Positions 32,035 through 52,656 of a DNA stretch of 64,000 nucleotides are shown here, piece after piece. Origin of the DNA: Trissonchulus latispiculum (lineage: Eukaryota > Nematoda > Enoplea > Enoplida > Ironidae); assembly GCA_030248195.1 (NCBI GenBank), contig JASAND010030897.1, positions 1 to 64,000 on the forward strand, written 5' to 3'. The notes below the pieces were generated by a model. It had not been told where the DNA came from. It made no database searches and worked only from the letters and a program-made list of their open reading frames with translations. Positions within the stretch are counted from its first letter, which is position 1. Every line of letters starts with the position of its first letter. The translations under genes were made by a program, and so were the position numbers.

Positions 32035-33513
32035 ATGGACCGTTGGCCCGACGATCCGATCGTCTACTGTCGGGATAACAATCTCCAGTGGATACTTCAT
32101 AATGTCCCTGGAGATCCATCCGAGAAGAAACTCCATCCATGGGTGGTGCTATTTCGCGAAGAAGTCCTTAATTGGATGCAGGCGAACGCACATGTGTCCC
32201 AACGGTTCCCATCGGACTTTATGGACACCATCTGGCAGAAGAAGTGTGCCCGCGACAGCGTTCTAACGAATCACATGACGGCAAATCCGGAGTCTGAACA
32301 GATCGGTGGTCGGACTGTCTGGCACTCGTGGTGGGTCATCAAGGACTATCGTGATCTTCACGGGAAGCTCTTTAAAGGTTTCCCCGTCAACCGCGTATCG
32401 TCGAACGCACGATGGGCCACTTGGTTGGCCATGGCAGCGTTGGTGCCCGAACTCTTTCGGTACCCGCACCTGATTCGACGGTACGAATCACAGCACTTCT
32501 ACGTCACCCACATGCATGCCCGTCGTCTACGGACCCGATGCATGACGGTCCGTCAGGCATGCTTGGTTATCATCGGCCCAACGTCGACGGCATTTACGAA
32601 TTTTTTCCTGTGCTTCTACCTGGGGCCGGACTATGCCTTCTCATTCATGCACAATCATTTGCCGCATGTGTCGTTGCCGGTGGAGCAGCTCGAGAACCAA
32701 GGATTTCGGACCAAGGAGCACCTGTATCAGGGGCGCAAAGGCTGGTTTTGCCAGTCTGACGTCGTCATGGACCTGGTGAGGGAGCATCCCGATCAGGATG
32801 GCTTTGCTATCAAGCGTAGCACTGACCAAGCCATCGCTGCACTGCCCGCTTGTCGCATCGAGCGATGGCAGTCGGGTCCTGATCAGCTTACCCAGCGGCT
32901 GATCATTTCCCACACATTCTATCAGTCCGTGGAAATGCAGGAATTCCTGGTCCAAACCATCGGAAGTTACTACGGGAAGGCTTCCGCGGACTCTTGGTGG
33001 GGTCTAGGTGTCCGGGTTCCCCGTGGGTTCAAACCAGATGACCTGACTTTCGATGGGAAGTACAACTTCCTCTTCAACACGACCAACTGGAATGGCCAAA
33101 ATATCCAAGGGTCCCTGTACACCGAGGTGGGCCTTTGGTTTATGCAGGCGGGCCCTGATGAGCTCTGGGAGGACCGGTTCACCCGTGTCCCATTGGCCGG
33201 CGCTCGTCTGGAAGCCTACCTCAACGTCGTCCGCAATCGCATTGAAGCGGCGGCGGAGCGCTATAATCGTGGTTTGCCCGCACCTCCGTTCTTTCGGCAG
33301 GACGCACCGGCAGCCCTTCGCAATCAGCCGATTGACATGCCTCCGAATTGGACTTTTGTCCATATAGCCGGTTGTGCTCCGAAAGGTCAAGAGAAGAACA
33401 TTTTCCATCCGTGTTTTGGCCTAACCATTTGGAACCCGTTGGAACTCCATCCTTGTGACCACCATAGGTCCACTGAGCTGATCATGCGGGAATGTCGTCA
33501 TCGAGCCTCATGA
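32035..33513 (+). CDS. Unrecognised 492-codon protein at the 3' end of the giant element
   Basis: An intact frame from ATG 32035 to TGA 33513. It is rich in Trp, Tyr, Phe, His and Arg and looks globular (WHSWWVIKDYRDLHGKLFKG, ARWATWLAMAALVPELFRYP, YGKASADSWWGLGVRVPRGF). It has no signal peptide or membrane helix, which argues against an envelope protein. No catalytic motif is recognised. The ATG may be internal to the longer protein, because an Arg/Ser-rich tract lies immediately upstream. Being the longest unbroken frame of the element, it may have been under selection the longest. The function is unknown. Confidence 0.6.
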   Translation: MDRWPDDPIVYCRDNNLQWILHNVPGDPSEKKLHPWVVLFREEVLNWMQANAHVSQRFPSDFMDTIWQKKCARDSVLTNHMTANPESEQIGGRTVWHSWWVIKDYRDLHGKLFKGFPVNRVSSNARWATWLAMAALVPELFRYPHLIRRYESQHFYVTHMHARRLRTRCMTVRQACLVIIGPTSTAFTNFFLCFYLGPDYAFSFMHNHLPHVSLPVEQLENQGFRTKEHLYQGRKGWFCQSDVVMDLVREHPDQDGFAIKRSTDQAIAALPACRIERWQSGPDQLTQRLIISHTFYQSVEMQEFLVQTIGSYYGKASADSWWGLGVRVPRGFKPDDLTFDGKYNFLFNTTNWNGQNIQGSLYTEVGLWFMQAGPDELWEDRFTRVPLAGARLEAYLNVVRNRIEAAAERYNRGLPAPPFFRQDAPAALRNQPIDMPPNWTFVHIAGCAPKGQEKNIFHPCFGLTIWNPLELHPCDHHRSTELIMRECRHRAS

Positions 33514-34207
33514 CCCATGATCCGTTCATTCCATCAGCTTTGACTATTTGCAGTCCGGAAAGTCATCTTTCTTGGCTGTGAAATCCTCTGCTTGTGACTA
33601 TTTCTGGCATCCCTTGGACTTGACCCATGTCGCCCACCATGCTGACGGTTCATCCGATGCCGGAAACTGGATTAGACTTTTCTTCTACTGATCTTCGGAT
33701 CCTGATCGCTATATAGATCATTGTTTTAGCTGTTTTTGTGATAGTGACACTTAGTGTATTTCTTATGTTATTTTGAATTTTAACTTACGATTCTGGTGTC
33801 TCGAATTTGGAATGTGGTTTCTTGTATGGTTTTGTTTTTGAATTGTGTTAATCGTTACCTAGGACCTGAATCTCTGTTATGTGCAATGTGTTTAAATTTT
33901 GTGTACGTACGTTTTCTTTCAATTTTCTTTGAATCTATATTTACTCTCTCTGCTTAATTTTTCTGCGAACCTATAACCTTTGTGTTTAGTCTGTACGAAC
34001 TAGTATTATTTTGTTTTGGTAGTTTGCGAACCTTGAATTTAGTATAGTCAATTTTTGAACCTGTGTTTTGTTATAAATATGCCATATGTTATCCAAATAT
34101 TTTTCGTATTTTTCTACTAGTTTTACATGCCAATGTCATTTGCTCACAAGCTGTATAGTGCTTTACTTGTATTGAGGAATCATTCCATATTGCCTTATTT
34201 TTGTGTC

Positions 34208-34349
<142 letters not shown>

Positions 34350-34385
34350 TTATTTATTTATATATCTACGCCCATACATTAACAT

Positions 34386-34811
34386 AGGGTCGGGTCTTGG
34401 GGGGGGGCGCTTGTCCCCAAAAAACTTTGTGGGGGCTTGTACCTTGAACAAAAGTTTTCAGGGGGGGCTTGTACCTCAAGAATATATTTGTAAAATTTTT
34501 CGATAAATTAACGCTAAATTTATTAAAATTTGCAATTTTTTATCAAAATTTGCAAAAAAATTTCTATTTTTAAAAAACATTTCAAAATTTAGCCGGTTTG
34601 TTTCAAAAATTAAAAAGTTTAGCTAAAAAATTCCGGCGACGCCGGAAATTTTTTGAAATTTTTCCGAAAAACTAATTTTTCCGGCTATTTTTGGTTATCC
34701 CTTGGCCATTTTTTCGTTACCCCTTGTCCCCGACGGCGGTAGGGCTTGTACCTTGTCCGGGTTGGGGGGGGCTTGGACCCCCCCAGACCCCCCCGCGTTA
34801 ACCTATGTCTA
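34386..34811. mobile_element. G-rich inverted-terminal insertion
   Basis: The termini ACATAGG (about 34,382) and CCTATGT (about 34,802-34,808) are inverted, with GGGTCT/G-run blocks just inside each. CTACGCC occurs on both flanks (about 34,366 and 34,809) and might be a target duplication, although it does not abut the left terminus. It is non-coding and similar in style to the G/C-homopolymer repeat at 0.64-2.3 kb. Confidence 0.45.
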
Positions 34812-35559
34812 CGCCTTATATTGTCGAAAAACCAGTGACGATTCTCGTCATATGAAAATACAAAATTTTACCTAGGAAGGATGGGTTTTTCTTCCCATAG
34901 GACCTCCACCTAACGGTGTCTATTTTCTATGGTTATTTTATTATTATGATTATTATTATCATAGGCAGTTTGCCTTGTTGAGCGAAGGCCTGATAAACCC
35001 TAGCTCAGCTTGGTTTAACTTAAATTTAATTAATAATTTTATCTGAAAGTTCAACTTATCTTCTTTGTTAACATTTATTAACACACTCGTTTGACTATAC
35101 ATTCCAAAGGAGGGTAACTCCTCTTTCCCACGAGTTACGTTTGGAAAGTCATTTGCATTTTCATATTAGGCTAATTACAATCCCAGTTTAATTCCTACGG
35201 TTCTATTTTTAATACGTGTACTTTTGCCAAATATGTACGTATAATTTTTGTCACTTTGTGCTTTAATTTGTGACTGTTACTAGCATCTCATGGTGCCTAG
35301 TATACGCTTACTCACTTGTATTTTGTAGTATTTAATCACTAGTTTTTTCTTTGTGTTTTTTTACACTTGTTGTTAGTGTTGACTAATTTAGTATTGAGCT
35401 TATGGCTTTTGACTTGCAGTATATATGCAGTTTGTTGGTTTTGTACTAGTAGCATCATTGCTCTGTACTGTTTGTCCTTGTTGAGAGTTCAGCTCACGTA
35501 CCAGCTCGCCATTTGTGCAGTGATCCTCTCGGGAGTTCGGATGACGAGCCCTGGGGAGA

Positions 35560-36310
35560 TGTAACGGATCAAGGTGACACATGGTCAACCTTTCCGTTGC
35601 TGGCAGTTGTAGCTAGCATAGCTACCCGCTTGGCTTCATATATCATCATCACCTTGGGCTGGGATACGTTTGCAAGACACGTAGCTCCCCCAACGTGTAT
35701 ACGTGGGATTGGGTGGGTTCCCTCCTCGTGACTTTGGGAGCTACGTGATTGGGGGAAATTTCCACTAAGGGGCGCTCGTGGGAGGGTCCAACCCAACACT
35801 CGCTTCCCCCTTCACTTTGTATTGTTCTGTCATTGTGAGCGCTTGCTCTATTACTCTGCTATTTCTCCCCCATAATTACTGTGTATATATTCTGTGTCTC
35901 CCTCAGCTCTCCCCAGAGCTTGATACGTTGGCTGACTCTGTCAGCGCCTGTAACTGTAAGTTAGTTAGTGTTTGTTGTTTGTGTGTTTGTCTAAGGGTCA
36001 TCCCTATATTTTATAATATCTTGTTGTTATTATTATAACCAATAATTACTTGTTGTTTCGTTCTAATTAAAGTGTATTTAGCTAGGTTTAGTATTTCTGA
36101 GCTCCTGTTAGGTAGGTAGTTCAATTCTGAGTGAGTGAGAGTGCGAGTCATCTCGCCCTTAGGATCGGAATTACGTATTTATCTGGCGAAGCTGTCCCGA
36201 CCGTCTCCTGTAGTCGGTCTGTTATCTATCTGTGCCACGGTCTCCGCGTCCGCTACGTCAGGGCGTGGTAACGGTGTTAGTACGTAGGTAAACCTACTAG
36301 CCCCACTACA
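35560..36310 (+). repeat. 3' LTR of the giant element
   Basis: 751 bp, TG...CA, colinear with the 5' LTR. By eye there are about 19 substitutions, mostly transitions, a 6-bp deletion (CCCTGC-type, near 36,175) and a 1-bp difference in a C-run. ATTAAA at 36,066-36,071 is the likely poly(A) signal. It is followed by GTTG, the second copy of the target duplication. Confidence 0.92.
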
Positions 36311-36663
36311 GTTGTATTGTACATAATGTTCGCCGCTTTCAAGTGAACTGCAGCGGTGGGCCAACCTAAAGGGCTATAGGGTCTAGTAGTACCCTCTAAA
36401 GAATTTAAGAATCGCAACTTTTTTGCGCCGCAGCTATCCGACAACGCCGCAGTGGCGCCGCAAAGTCGGCTCAGAGCGAAAAGTGACGATTTTTTGTGGT
36501 CGTCGCTCAGGTCGAACGTTACGAGCTGGAGCTGATTTCCTTTTATATTCAGAAACTACAAATATTGAACTAACTAACGGTCCAGTCTTCCCTAGCGACC
36601 ACAGTGGCCCGTCAAAAATGGCGTAAACTCGAAAAATTAAAAATCGAAATTTCTCGTTATCTA
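36311..36663. other. Remainder of the tandem flank unit and gene-free DNA
   Basis: The first 155 bp (to about 36,466) are the second half of the 176-bp unit interrupted by the LTR element. No gene is seen in the rest. Confidence 0.6.
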
Positions 36664-36971
36664 TTCAACTTTGAAAGCTCAAACCTTCCATACAATGGTT
36701 TTCTGGCACGGAGAATCGATTCCCGCAGTCAGTTTTACCGTCAGACTTACCCATCTTGCTGGGCTGATTCCACTTTGCCGTCGGGAGGGTCAAGTCGGAA
36801 ACCGCTTCCTGGAGGTCCATGGTAGGCTCTACCTGGCCTGTCAAAACTTTGTCTATAGGGGTTTTCTGGTGTGCGCAGCTCATTCCGCAGCTCATTTGCC
36901 GTCCGACGTGCCTATTTTGCTGGGCTGGTTCCAGTTTGCCGTTTGAAGGGTCAGTCGGGGGGGGGGGTTAG

Positions 36972-37480
36972 TGGTCGAAAATAAAATTTATCAAAAGTGG
37001 TCAAATTTGGTATCAAATGAAAGCCCTAAGTGAGCTGAGCAACGTTTGTCATAGAACTGCATACGCAAAGTGGCTGTAGAGTGCTGTGGTGGGGTGGGGT
37101 GGGGACTTAGGCGATTTTGGGTCAAAAATGAAATTTTTCAAAAGTGGTCAAATTTGGTATCAAATGAAAGCCCTAAGTGAGCTGAGCAACTTGTGTCATA
37201 GAACTGCGTACCCAAAGTGGCTGTAGAGTGCTGTGGTGGGGTGGGATGGGGGCTTAGGCGATTTTGGGTCAAAAATAAAATTTTTCAAAAGTGGTAAAAT
37301 TTGGTATCAACTGAAAACCCTGATTGAGATGAGCAACTTTTGTCATAGAACTGCGTACTCAAAGTAGCTATAGGGTGCTGTGGTGGGGTGGGGTGGGGAC
37401 TTAGGCGATTTTAGGTCAAAAATGGAAGTTTTCAAAACTGGCCAAATTTGTGTCAAATGAGTCCTATGCGAACGGAACAA
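36972..37480. repeat. 147-bp tandem monomers
   Basis: The phrase 'tcaaatttggtatcaaatga' recurs at 37,001, 37,148 and 37,295, with a diverged copy at 37,442: exact 147-bp spacing. Two more monomers are at 38,330 and 38,476. Each carries a GGTGGGGTGGGG tract. Confidence 0.85.
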
Positions 37481-37665
37481 CTTTTGTCATGGAGCCACCC
37501 GCCCAAACTTGCTGTGCCAAATAACGTCGCGTGCCTATGAAACTTTTGTCTTTACTTCTTCAACCGAAATGTAAAGGATATAATATAGACACAGCCAACA
37601 CACGCATATTATCCTCTTTTGTGCGGAGCATTTTTGTTACTTGTTATTTGTATATACATAATGTG

Positions 37666-38269
37666 TTCAACTTTGAAAGCTCAAATCTTCCATACAATGG
37701 TTTTCTGGCACGGAGAATCGATTCCCGCAATCAGTTTTACCGTCAGACCCACCCATCTTGCTGGGCTGGTTCCACTTTGCGGTCGGGAGGGTCAAGTCGG
37801 AAACCGCTTCCTAGAGGTCCATAGTAGGCTCTACCTGGCCTCTCAAAACTTTGTCTATAGGGGTTTTCTGGTGTGCCCAGCTCATTCCCGGTAACTGTTT
37901 TGCCGTCCGACGTGCCTATATGGCTGGGCTGGTTCTAATTTGCCGTCGGGAGGGTCAAGTCGGAAACCGCTTCCTGGAGGTCAATAGTAGGCTCTACCTG
38001 GCCTCTCAAAACTTTGTCTATGGGGGTTTTCTGGTGTGCCGAGCTCATTCCCGGTATCCGTTTTGCCTCCGATGAACCTATTTTGCTGGGCTGGTTCTAC
38101 TTTGCCGTCGGGAGGATCAAGTCGGAAACCGCTTCCTGGAAGTCCATAGTAGGCTTTACCTGGCCTCTCAAAACTTTGTCGATAGGGGTCTTCTGGTGCG
38201 CCCAGCTCATTCCGGGTATCCGTTTTGCCGTCCGACGTACCTAATTTGCTGGGCTGGTTCCAGTTTGCC
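37666..38269. repeat. 163-bp tandem monomers
   Basis: The phrase 'gtcgggaggg(a)tcaagtcgg' recurs at 37,782, 37,945 and 38,107, with a diverged start at 38,270. Spacing is 162-163 bp. The same monomer occurs at 36,780 and 36,941 in the first higher-order copy. Confidence 0.85.
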
Positions 38270-38743
38270 GTTTGAAGGGTCAGTCAGGTAGGGGGTCAAG
38301 TGGTCGAAAATAAAATGTTTCAAAAGTGGTCAAACTTGGTATCAAATAAAAGCCGTAAGTGAGCTGAGCAACTTTTGTCATAGAACTGCGTACCCAAAGT
38401 GGCTGTAGAGTGCTGTGGTGGGGTTAGGTGGGGACTTAGGTGACCTTGGGTCAAAACTAAAATTTTTCAAAGTGGTCAAATTTGGTGTCAAATGAAAGCC
38501 CGAAGCGAGCAGAAGAACTTTCGCCATGGAACCATCCACCAAAAGTTGCAGTGTCGGATTTATGCCTTTACTTTCTCAACAGGAATTTAAACGATAAACA
38601 TAGGCCCAACACACATATTATCCCCTTTTGTGCGAAGCATTCTTGTCCGCATATCGTTTAAGTTACCATCTTTAGAAAACAAACAACCCCATTCTATTGT
38701 CCCCAGAAAATCATTCATATAAACGTAATTTCCATCTTTGAAA

Positions 38744-39362
38744 CTATACCGCCTGCCACTTCCTACATTCACAGACATTCGTAAATGCATTAACTGTAAA
38801 CATAATTTGACATTGAACACTAGTACTGAAAGGCTCCATAACTGATACGTTACTAACTAACATTTGATCATTAGTTAAAACCAAATCTAGTATTCTATTC
38901 AAGCGGGTTGGTTGTACGACTTTATGCTGTAATCCTAAGTTCAAAAAACAGCTTATGAACATTTCGTATCGGTTATTATTCAATACATTCATTCAGAAAA
39001 CACGTCGGGAGAATTAAAATCTGCCATGATCAGCAGGTCATTATTATACTGTCCAGGTTATTTAGTAAATCGCAAAACTGAATATCAATTTCTTGCTTGC
39101 TATTGGCAGAGCGATATAATGTAATAACCAACAAGCTAAGTGTTGGATAGTGTCACTTTTATCCCAATAAGTAATAATGTACGCATTAAATAAAAACTAA
39201 AACACTGCTGACATTAAATATGCTTCTTTTACTAAAAGCAAACCTCCCCCCATGCCCTCTCAGTTGCTTATCCTGTCGAAATACTACATAATCATTACTG
39301 CTTACTATATTATCAGGGTACTCAGAATGCAACCAAGTTTCCCTAACGCCAATAATGTCGTA
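38744..39362 (-). pseudogene. Decayed LINE endonuclease fragment
   Basis: On the minus strand two separated frames match the apurinic-endonuclease part of LINE ORF2. DIIGVRETWLHSEYPDNIVS, then VVFRQDKQLRGHGG, is read from about 39,360 down. Further on, GLQHKVVQPTRLNRILDLVL is followed by a PFSTS motif (about 38,920-38,780), where family members usually have a catalytic Ser-Asp-His. Stops and frame breaks separate them. It appears to be an old, unrelated LINE insertion next to the satellite array. Confidence 0.65.
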
Positions 39363-39393
39363 CGTTGGTTCCTGTAAATGTATTCAAGTTTTT

Positions 39394-39877
39394 GGGTCCG
39401 TCAATCTTAAACTGGCAGCAGAATGGACTCATTCTAACAAGACTTCGCAATTGCCCTTTCTATTCTAATTAGAATTAACCATTGCAATTTTGTTCTGTAC
39501 CACTGTTCTCATTAAAAACCAATAAACACAAGTGCGCAATCTTTTACAAATCGCATCTTCTAAAAATTTGTCTAGCATTTTTAAGTAGAATTCGTGCTTT
39601 GGTCATATATTATAAGCTACATAAGCTATAAAAGCTATATAAGCTATATATAAGCTTGATGTAAGCAGCTGCTATTTCTATTGAGGACTTGACAATATTA
39701 GTCCTAACAGCTGCGCATTCTATTTAAAAACTCAACTTCGCAAAGCGCAGTGTATTTAGAATGCGCAGTGCTGAAAACTAGTGTACGGCTCAATCTCATT
39801 AAAAAACGCAAGCACGAATACGATTTCTAAGTAGATGCGTCCGTCCGTTCTGCTGCCAGTTTAAAATTGACGGACCC
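39394..39877. repeat. 30-bp inverted repeat with ~424-bp spacer
   Basis: GGGTCCGTCAATCTTAAACT at 39,394 (continuing GGCAGCAGAA) is mirrored by TTCTGCTGCC...GACGGACCC at 39,848-39,877 with one or two differences. The enclosed DNA has no gene and contains an AAGCTATA-rich patch near 39,610-39,655. It may be the termini of a small transposon. Confidence 0.5.
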
Positions 39878-40013
39878 ATTTGTCAATTTGTTTGTCGATG
39901 ATTGCGCATTAAAACATAAATATTTAAAATTCAATTGAAGGGTTTTACGAGACAGAAATCCGTTACTGGTTTGGTAAACATAGACTCGCCTCGTCGTCCC
40001 GAGCACAGAAATA

Positions 40014-40580
40014 CCAAATTTATTGCAGAAATATGCGTTTTTTGATTTCCCAGTTTTGGAACTTTGGGTCACGGGAGGGAGGGTAAATCCCGGAAGGTTG
40101 GTGGTCGATCTCCGAAATGTGGTGGAGGTACTCCCCAAACCTCGCAGAATTCGAACCTCAGAAATCTCGAGAAAACGGCCAAAAATGTAAAATTTGCTGT
40201 AATTAGCCTTTTTCTTCAAAATAGGCCCGTTTTAACGTTTTGGGCTTTTTGCTACAAAAAATATTTCGGTTTCCCATGGTTCCCTCTTCCGAATCGAAAG
40301 AATCGAATTTGGCGAAATCGAAAAACTTTGCAATATGTAAACTCAGCGTTGTGGAAAACATGTCCACACCGAATGTTTCCTCGAGAAAAACACAAAAACA
40401 CTGCGACGGTTTTAAAAATTGAGGTAAACGCGATCTTGCAAGGAAATGGAAAATTAGCTTTACTAATTGCGTTCTAATCACAAAATTACTTAATCATCAA
40501 AATAAAAAATCAAGCACCTAAACTTATTTTCAAAAACCTAAAATAGTTTGGTTTACTTTTACTACTTTAACGACACTTTA
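40014..40580. repeat. Repeat-like DNA related to 1.25-1.40 kb and to the 41.4-kb MITE
   Basis: About 40,060-40,210 resembles 1,250-1,400 in inverted orientation. About 40,265-40,370 ('cgaaaaactttgcaatatg', 'gtaaactcagcg') resembles the arm of the MITE at 41,366-41,903. No gene is supported; the frames present are short. Confidence 0.4.
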
Positions 40581-40754
40581 GATGATGTACACAATAAGAC
40601 GCGAACACTGCCTTAGCTGGTTTAGAGGGGCCAACAATAAAAAATCGATACGCTTTAGCATTGTTCATACATGGTGGTATCGGTATATACGTTGCAGTGG
40701 GTTTATGTATTATAATATTGCTGAAAATGGGCAGGCAACGAGCAGTGTAAGTAG

Positions 40755-40885
40755 AAGGGGTGCACTTTCCAAGTCAACGAGCGAGACAGATTGCACTTCC
40801 CAATGCGCGTAGACCGGTTACACATTCCAAGTCAACGAGCGTAGACGGGTTGCACAATCCAATGCGCGTAGACCGGTTGCACTTT
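40755..40885. repeat. Minisatellite, ~36-bp units
   Basis: Units built on TTCCAAGTCAACGAGCGTAGAC and CCAATGCGCGTAGACCGGTT alternate four times with small changes. Non-coding. Confidence 0.6.
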
Positions 40886-41024
40886 CTAGATACGCGGCCG
40901 GGCCGGCTTTTAGAGACCCCCCTTCACAGTTATTATAAGCTGGAGCTTTTCAAAGCAGCTTAAATACTGCCAATTCGCTGATATTTCACTGAATTACTAT
41001 GCTTTTCTGATGGGATTAAATACA

Positions 41025-41033
41025 TATATAAGG
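41025..41033 (+). promoter_or_regulatory. TATA box of the kringle gene
   Basis: TATATAAGG lies 109 bp before the ATG at 41134, predicting transcription from about 41,055 and a 5' UTR of roughly 80 bp. It is the only good TATA match directly upstream of the signal-peptide exon. Confidence 0.5.
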
Positions 41034-41133
41034 GAATCAAAATACCCTCTGCCTTGAAAGCTTCTTTAATGCAGCTGTTTCACAACAGCCTTTTTAAACT
41101 AAATTCAGGCCAACTAACTTTACTAATGTTATA

Positions 41134-49863
<8,730 letters not shown>

Positions 49864-49876
49864 TAATAGTCAGTAG

Positions 49877-50252
49877 CAAGAGTACATAATTTCTAAGAGT
49901 ATGACAAGCGTCACACACTATGCAGTGAAGGCCAAAACTATTCAACGAGCGCTAACGCCTGACCCCTCTCCAAAATTGGCCCCCTCTCGTTCCTTCCAAA
50001 CGGAGGTTCGCTCACTAGCTTTGTGTATTTTCTTCTTGTAGGTATACACTTATACTTCCTTTCCAAACTGGGACCCTGTTAATGTCGACGTGTAATTATA
50101 CAAATTATTGGGCGACCTCCGTTTCGAGAACGTACCCATATAAGGGCGGTGTGACAGGGGTCAGTTTGATGGGGGGGGTTGGCGGGTAGCGTTGTTTTGG
50201 CTTTCTCTGCATAGAGTGTGACGCTTGTCATATAATTATGCGCTCTTGTATA
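49877..50252. mobile_element. TIR MITE just downstream of the kringle gene stop
   Basis: Outer ends CAAGAGTACATAATT and AATTATGCGCTCTTG are inverted. The inner arms TATGACAAGCGTCACAC (49,900) and GTGTGACGCTTGTCATA (ending 50,232) continue the match. It begins 14 bp after the stop codon, so it probably forms part of the 3' UTR. Confidence 0.7.
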
Positions 50253-50377
50253 ATCAGAATTCCAAAAGAACGATTTCTCTGCATTCTGGTTAAACACTTT
50301 TGAAATTTGAAAGGTTAATAAAGTTAATGGCAATGTAAAGTCTTGTTTCGCAATAAGCACTTTAAGTGTAAATATTA

Positions 50378-50383
50378 AATAAA
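50378..50383 (+). promoter_or_regulatory. Possible poly(A) signal of the kringle gene
   Basis: AATAAA, 515 bp after the stop codon and beyond the downstream MITE. Earlier weaker variants cannot be excluded. Confidence 0.35.
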
Positions 50384-50399
50384 TGTTTAAACACAAAAA

Positions 50400-51926
50400 G
50401 CGTGTTTGAAGCGCGTGTATTAAAGGCTAACTGCTTGACTGCTATGTAGCTAACTCCTCGCATAAGTAGAAGTCTTCACACCCGCCCACACTTAGAGGGA
50501 ATCGAGGACAAACTCAAATTTTACGTAAATGTGGTAAACATACCAGCACTGACTCTCTTCTACAGTTTGTCAAGCTTGGCGTACCTCTATAGTAAACTTG
50601 AATTAGATCACCTCTCTCACAGTGTGTTCGCTGTGCCTGAATAGGGACAGGGGCCGTTTAATTTTTAGGTGGGGGTAGGTGATGTATAGGACAGTAGTTT
50701 ACATATATACACAGAGGATGACATTTATCGTATTCGACGTATAATATGTTTTTGGCATTTAGACTTTCGCCATCCAACACTTTGTGAGGAAATTTATGTT
50801 GAAGTCAGCAACAAAATTTTAAATGTTTGACCAAATACTGCAGAAAATCAAACGAACACATATTTACTACAACAAGTGGATTATTAGGCTATTTAAATGT
50901 GTCTGTACAGCGATTCAACTTTCAATCTATTTGGCCTGAAACAAAAAATTAGTTTGCTGTTAACAAGCATGCTAGTTTTGAAAATCGGACAGTTGCAATA
51001 TATTAAATAAGTGCATTATACGCCACAAAAAAGGAAAGAAATGGAGTTGCAATTTGGTCGTCGGATACTTTTTCTGTAACATAGTAGATCTTTGATCAGA
51101 CTGATTTTTAACTTTGACAATAAATACCCCCGTATCAACGATAAGATAAAGGAATATTGGCAGTCATTGGCTGCTGACAATCCACTCCACATCAACGCTT
51201 CTGTTGGCGACTTTTTTGGGATGATATAATGTGAGGCCCTAACCAAACCTTCGAAATAGAAGAGGGTGGACAGTAACTGAAAAGAAAGTCGGCCAGAAGT
51301 TTTGATCAAACAACCAAAACAATTTAAAAATATTAGCAAATTTATGTGACTTCAGGAAGCTTTTAAATTTTAAGGTAGCTCTTTTTTATATCTTATGTAT
51401 ATTAATCTTTCAATCATTAGTGAAAAGACCCTGCTTTTTAATCATATTTTGCCGTTTTGTTGAGGTGTCCCCTTTTTATGGACGGCGTAACACCACAAGA
51501 TTTGGACTTCTTGTAAATGATTGGAGAGTTTATTACTTTCTTTAGGTAGTTACTGTCTTTCTCACCCATTTAATTAATAGGGCTGTCACCTTAAATTCAG
51601 CAGAAGGTGCAGAATGGTTTGGCGGTTTGGCAAAAGGTCTGAGGAGTTGCAACGTTTTTCGAAATATAACGACTCGAAAGTCAACAATCGAACACAAAGT
51701 TTAACTCGAAATAATCTTAAGCTTCTCGGAAGTTTCGAAAAATGGCTTGAAACTCACGAAACACTTCTCGCAAATATGCCGAAAACAAAATTTTTGCTAG
51801 TCTCAAAAAAATTGGGAAAGTCTCCAAAGTTGAATTGCTTCTGGAAGAAATGACTCGAAATGGGCAAAAATGTCTCCAAATAGTTTAAGACAGAGAGCTA
51901 TGTTTCAAGAGGTGGTTTTGGTGTAG
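50400..51926. other. Gene-free AT-rich DNA
   Basis: No supported gene or RNA. A 108-codon minus-strand frame (51,016-51,339) has no family features. Nothing else stands out. Confidence 0.5.
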
Positions 51927-52656
51927 TCTCACCCTGTCACCCAGGCACAAGTCTACTCAGGCACAAAACGGTCTCACTGAAGCACACAACAGTCTCACTC
52001 AGGCAGAATTTCAAAACCCTAAGTGTAGATTCTGACTATAATTTAATAGTAAGCAAACTATATACTATATGTAGTAGGCTAGAAAGTATGTAATTAGTAA
52101 GTGAGAATCAATACTTCTAAAAATAAGCAATCAAGCTTCTGAAAGAATTTGTTTGTACATTTTAGAAGTTTTTAGGCTCTACGTTCTAGACAGAAGAGCC
52201 ATATAATACGAAAGCGTCAGAACTTTTGCTTTCACACTTACATTTTAAAGCCGTTATTTTCAATTTCTGAGATAACCTAAATTGGACAATCGGCTAGCCG
52301 GAAAATCTGCCAAACCACCGTATTAAATAAGAAAACGGTTTCGAATCCAGTCCAGTCTTTAATTCAAATTTGTGTTCTAATCCATTTAAATTTCGGATTT
52401 TGATACATCCATTTTGAAACAGAAAATCGCAGTTGTCTTGTGTAAGCGCTTTGAAATCTTGCAGAAACTATACATAGTTCCGAAAATGATTGTTAAGTTA
52501 TTGCCAAAAGTATTGTTATTGTTACTTATTCGTCAGTGTCAAAAGGTCTTTGTTCTATATTATCACGAAAGTAGGGTTGTACTAATTGTGTTTCAGTGAG
52601 GCTAACTGTGCCTCAGTGTGACTAATTGTGCCGCAGTGAGACTAATTGTGCCTCAG
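51927..52656. repeat. Inverted arrays of a ~20-bp unit
   Basis: The left array (51,927-52,009) has GTCTCACTCAGGCA-type units. The right array (52,592-52,656) has the complementary unit (CAGTGAGACTAATTGTGCCT) three to four times. The 580 bp between them are AT-rich and non-coding. This could be a MITE with repetitive termini, and the gag-element copy starts immediately to its right. Confidence 0.45.

Larger units (their letters stand above)
36664..38645. repeat. Two copies of a ~1-kb higher-order satellite unit
   Basis: The copies begin with the same text ('ttcaactttgaaagctcaaa') at 36,664 and 37,666 and end with 'ttttgtgcg(g/a)agcatt' at about 37,630 and 38,640. Each holds a block of ~163-bp monomers followed by a block of ~147-bp monomers. 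Copy 2 has gained extra 163-bp monomers and lost 147-bp ones. Reading frames inside are repeat translations; 163 is not a multiple of three, so no repeated protein is kept. Confidence 0.8.

Noticed and set aside
32035..33513. Envelope gene interpretation of the 3'-most frame
   Set aside because: No signal peptide, transmembrane segment or cleavage-site pattern is visible.
36671..38244. Repeated frames such as CRREGQVGNRFLEV in the satellite
   Set aside because: The monomer length of 163 bp shifts frame at every repeat, so no repeated protein is maintained.
51016..51339. 108-codon minus-strand frame
   Set aside because: No motif, no splice context and no similarity that I recognise.
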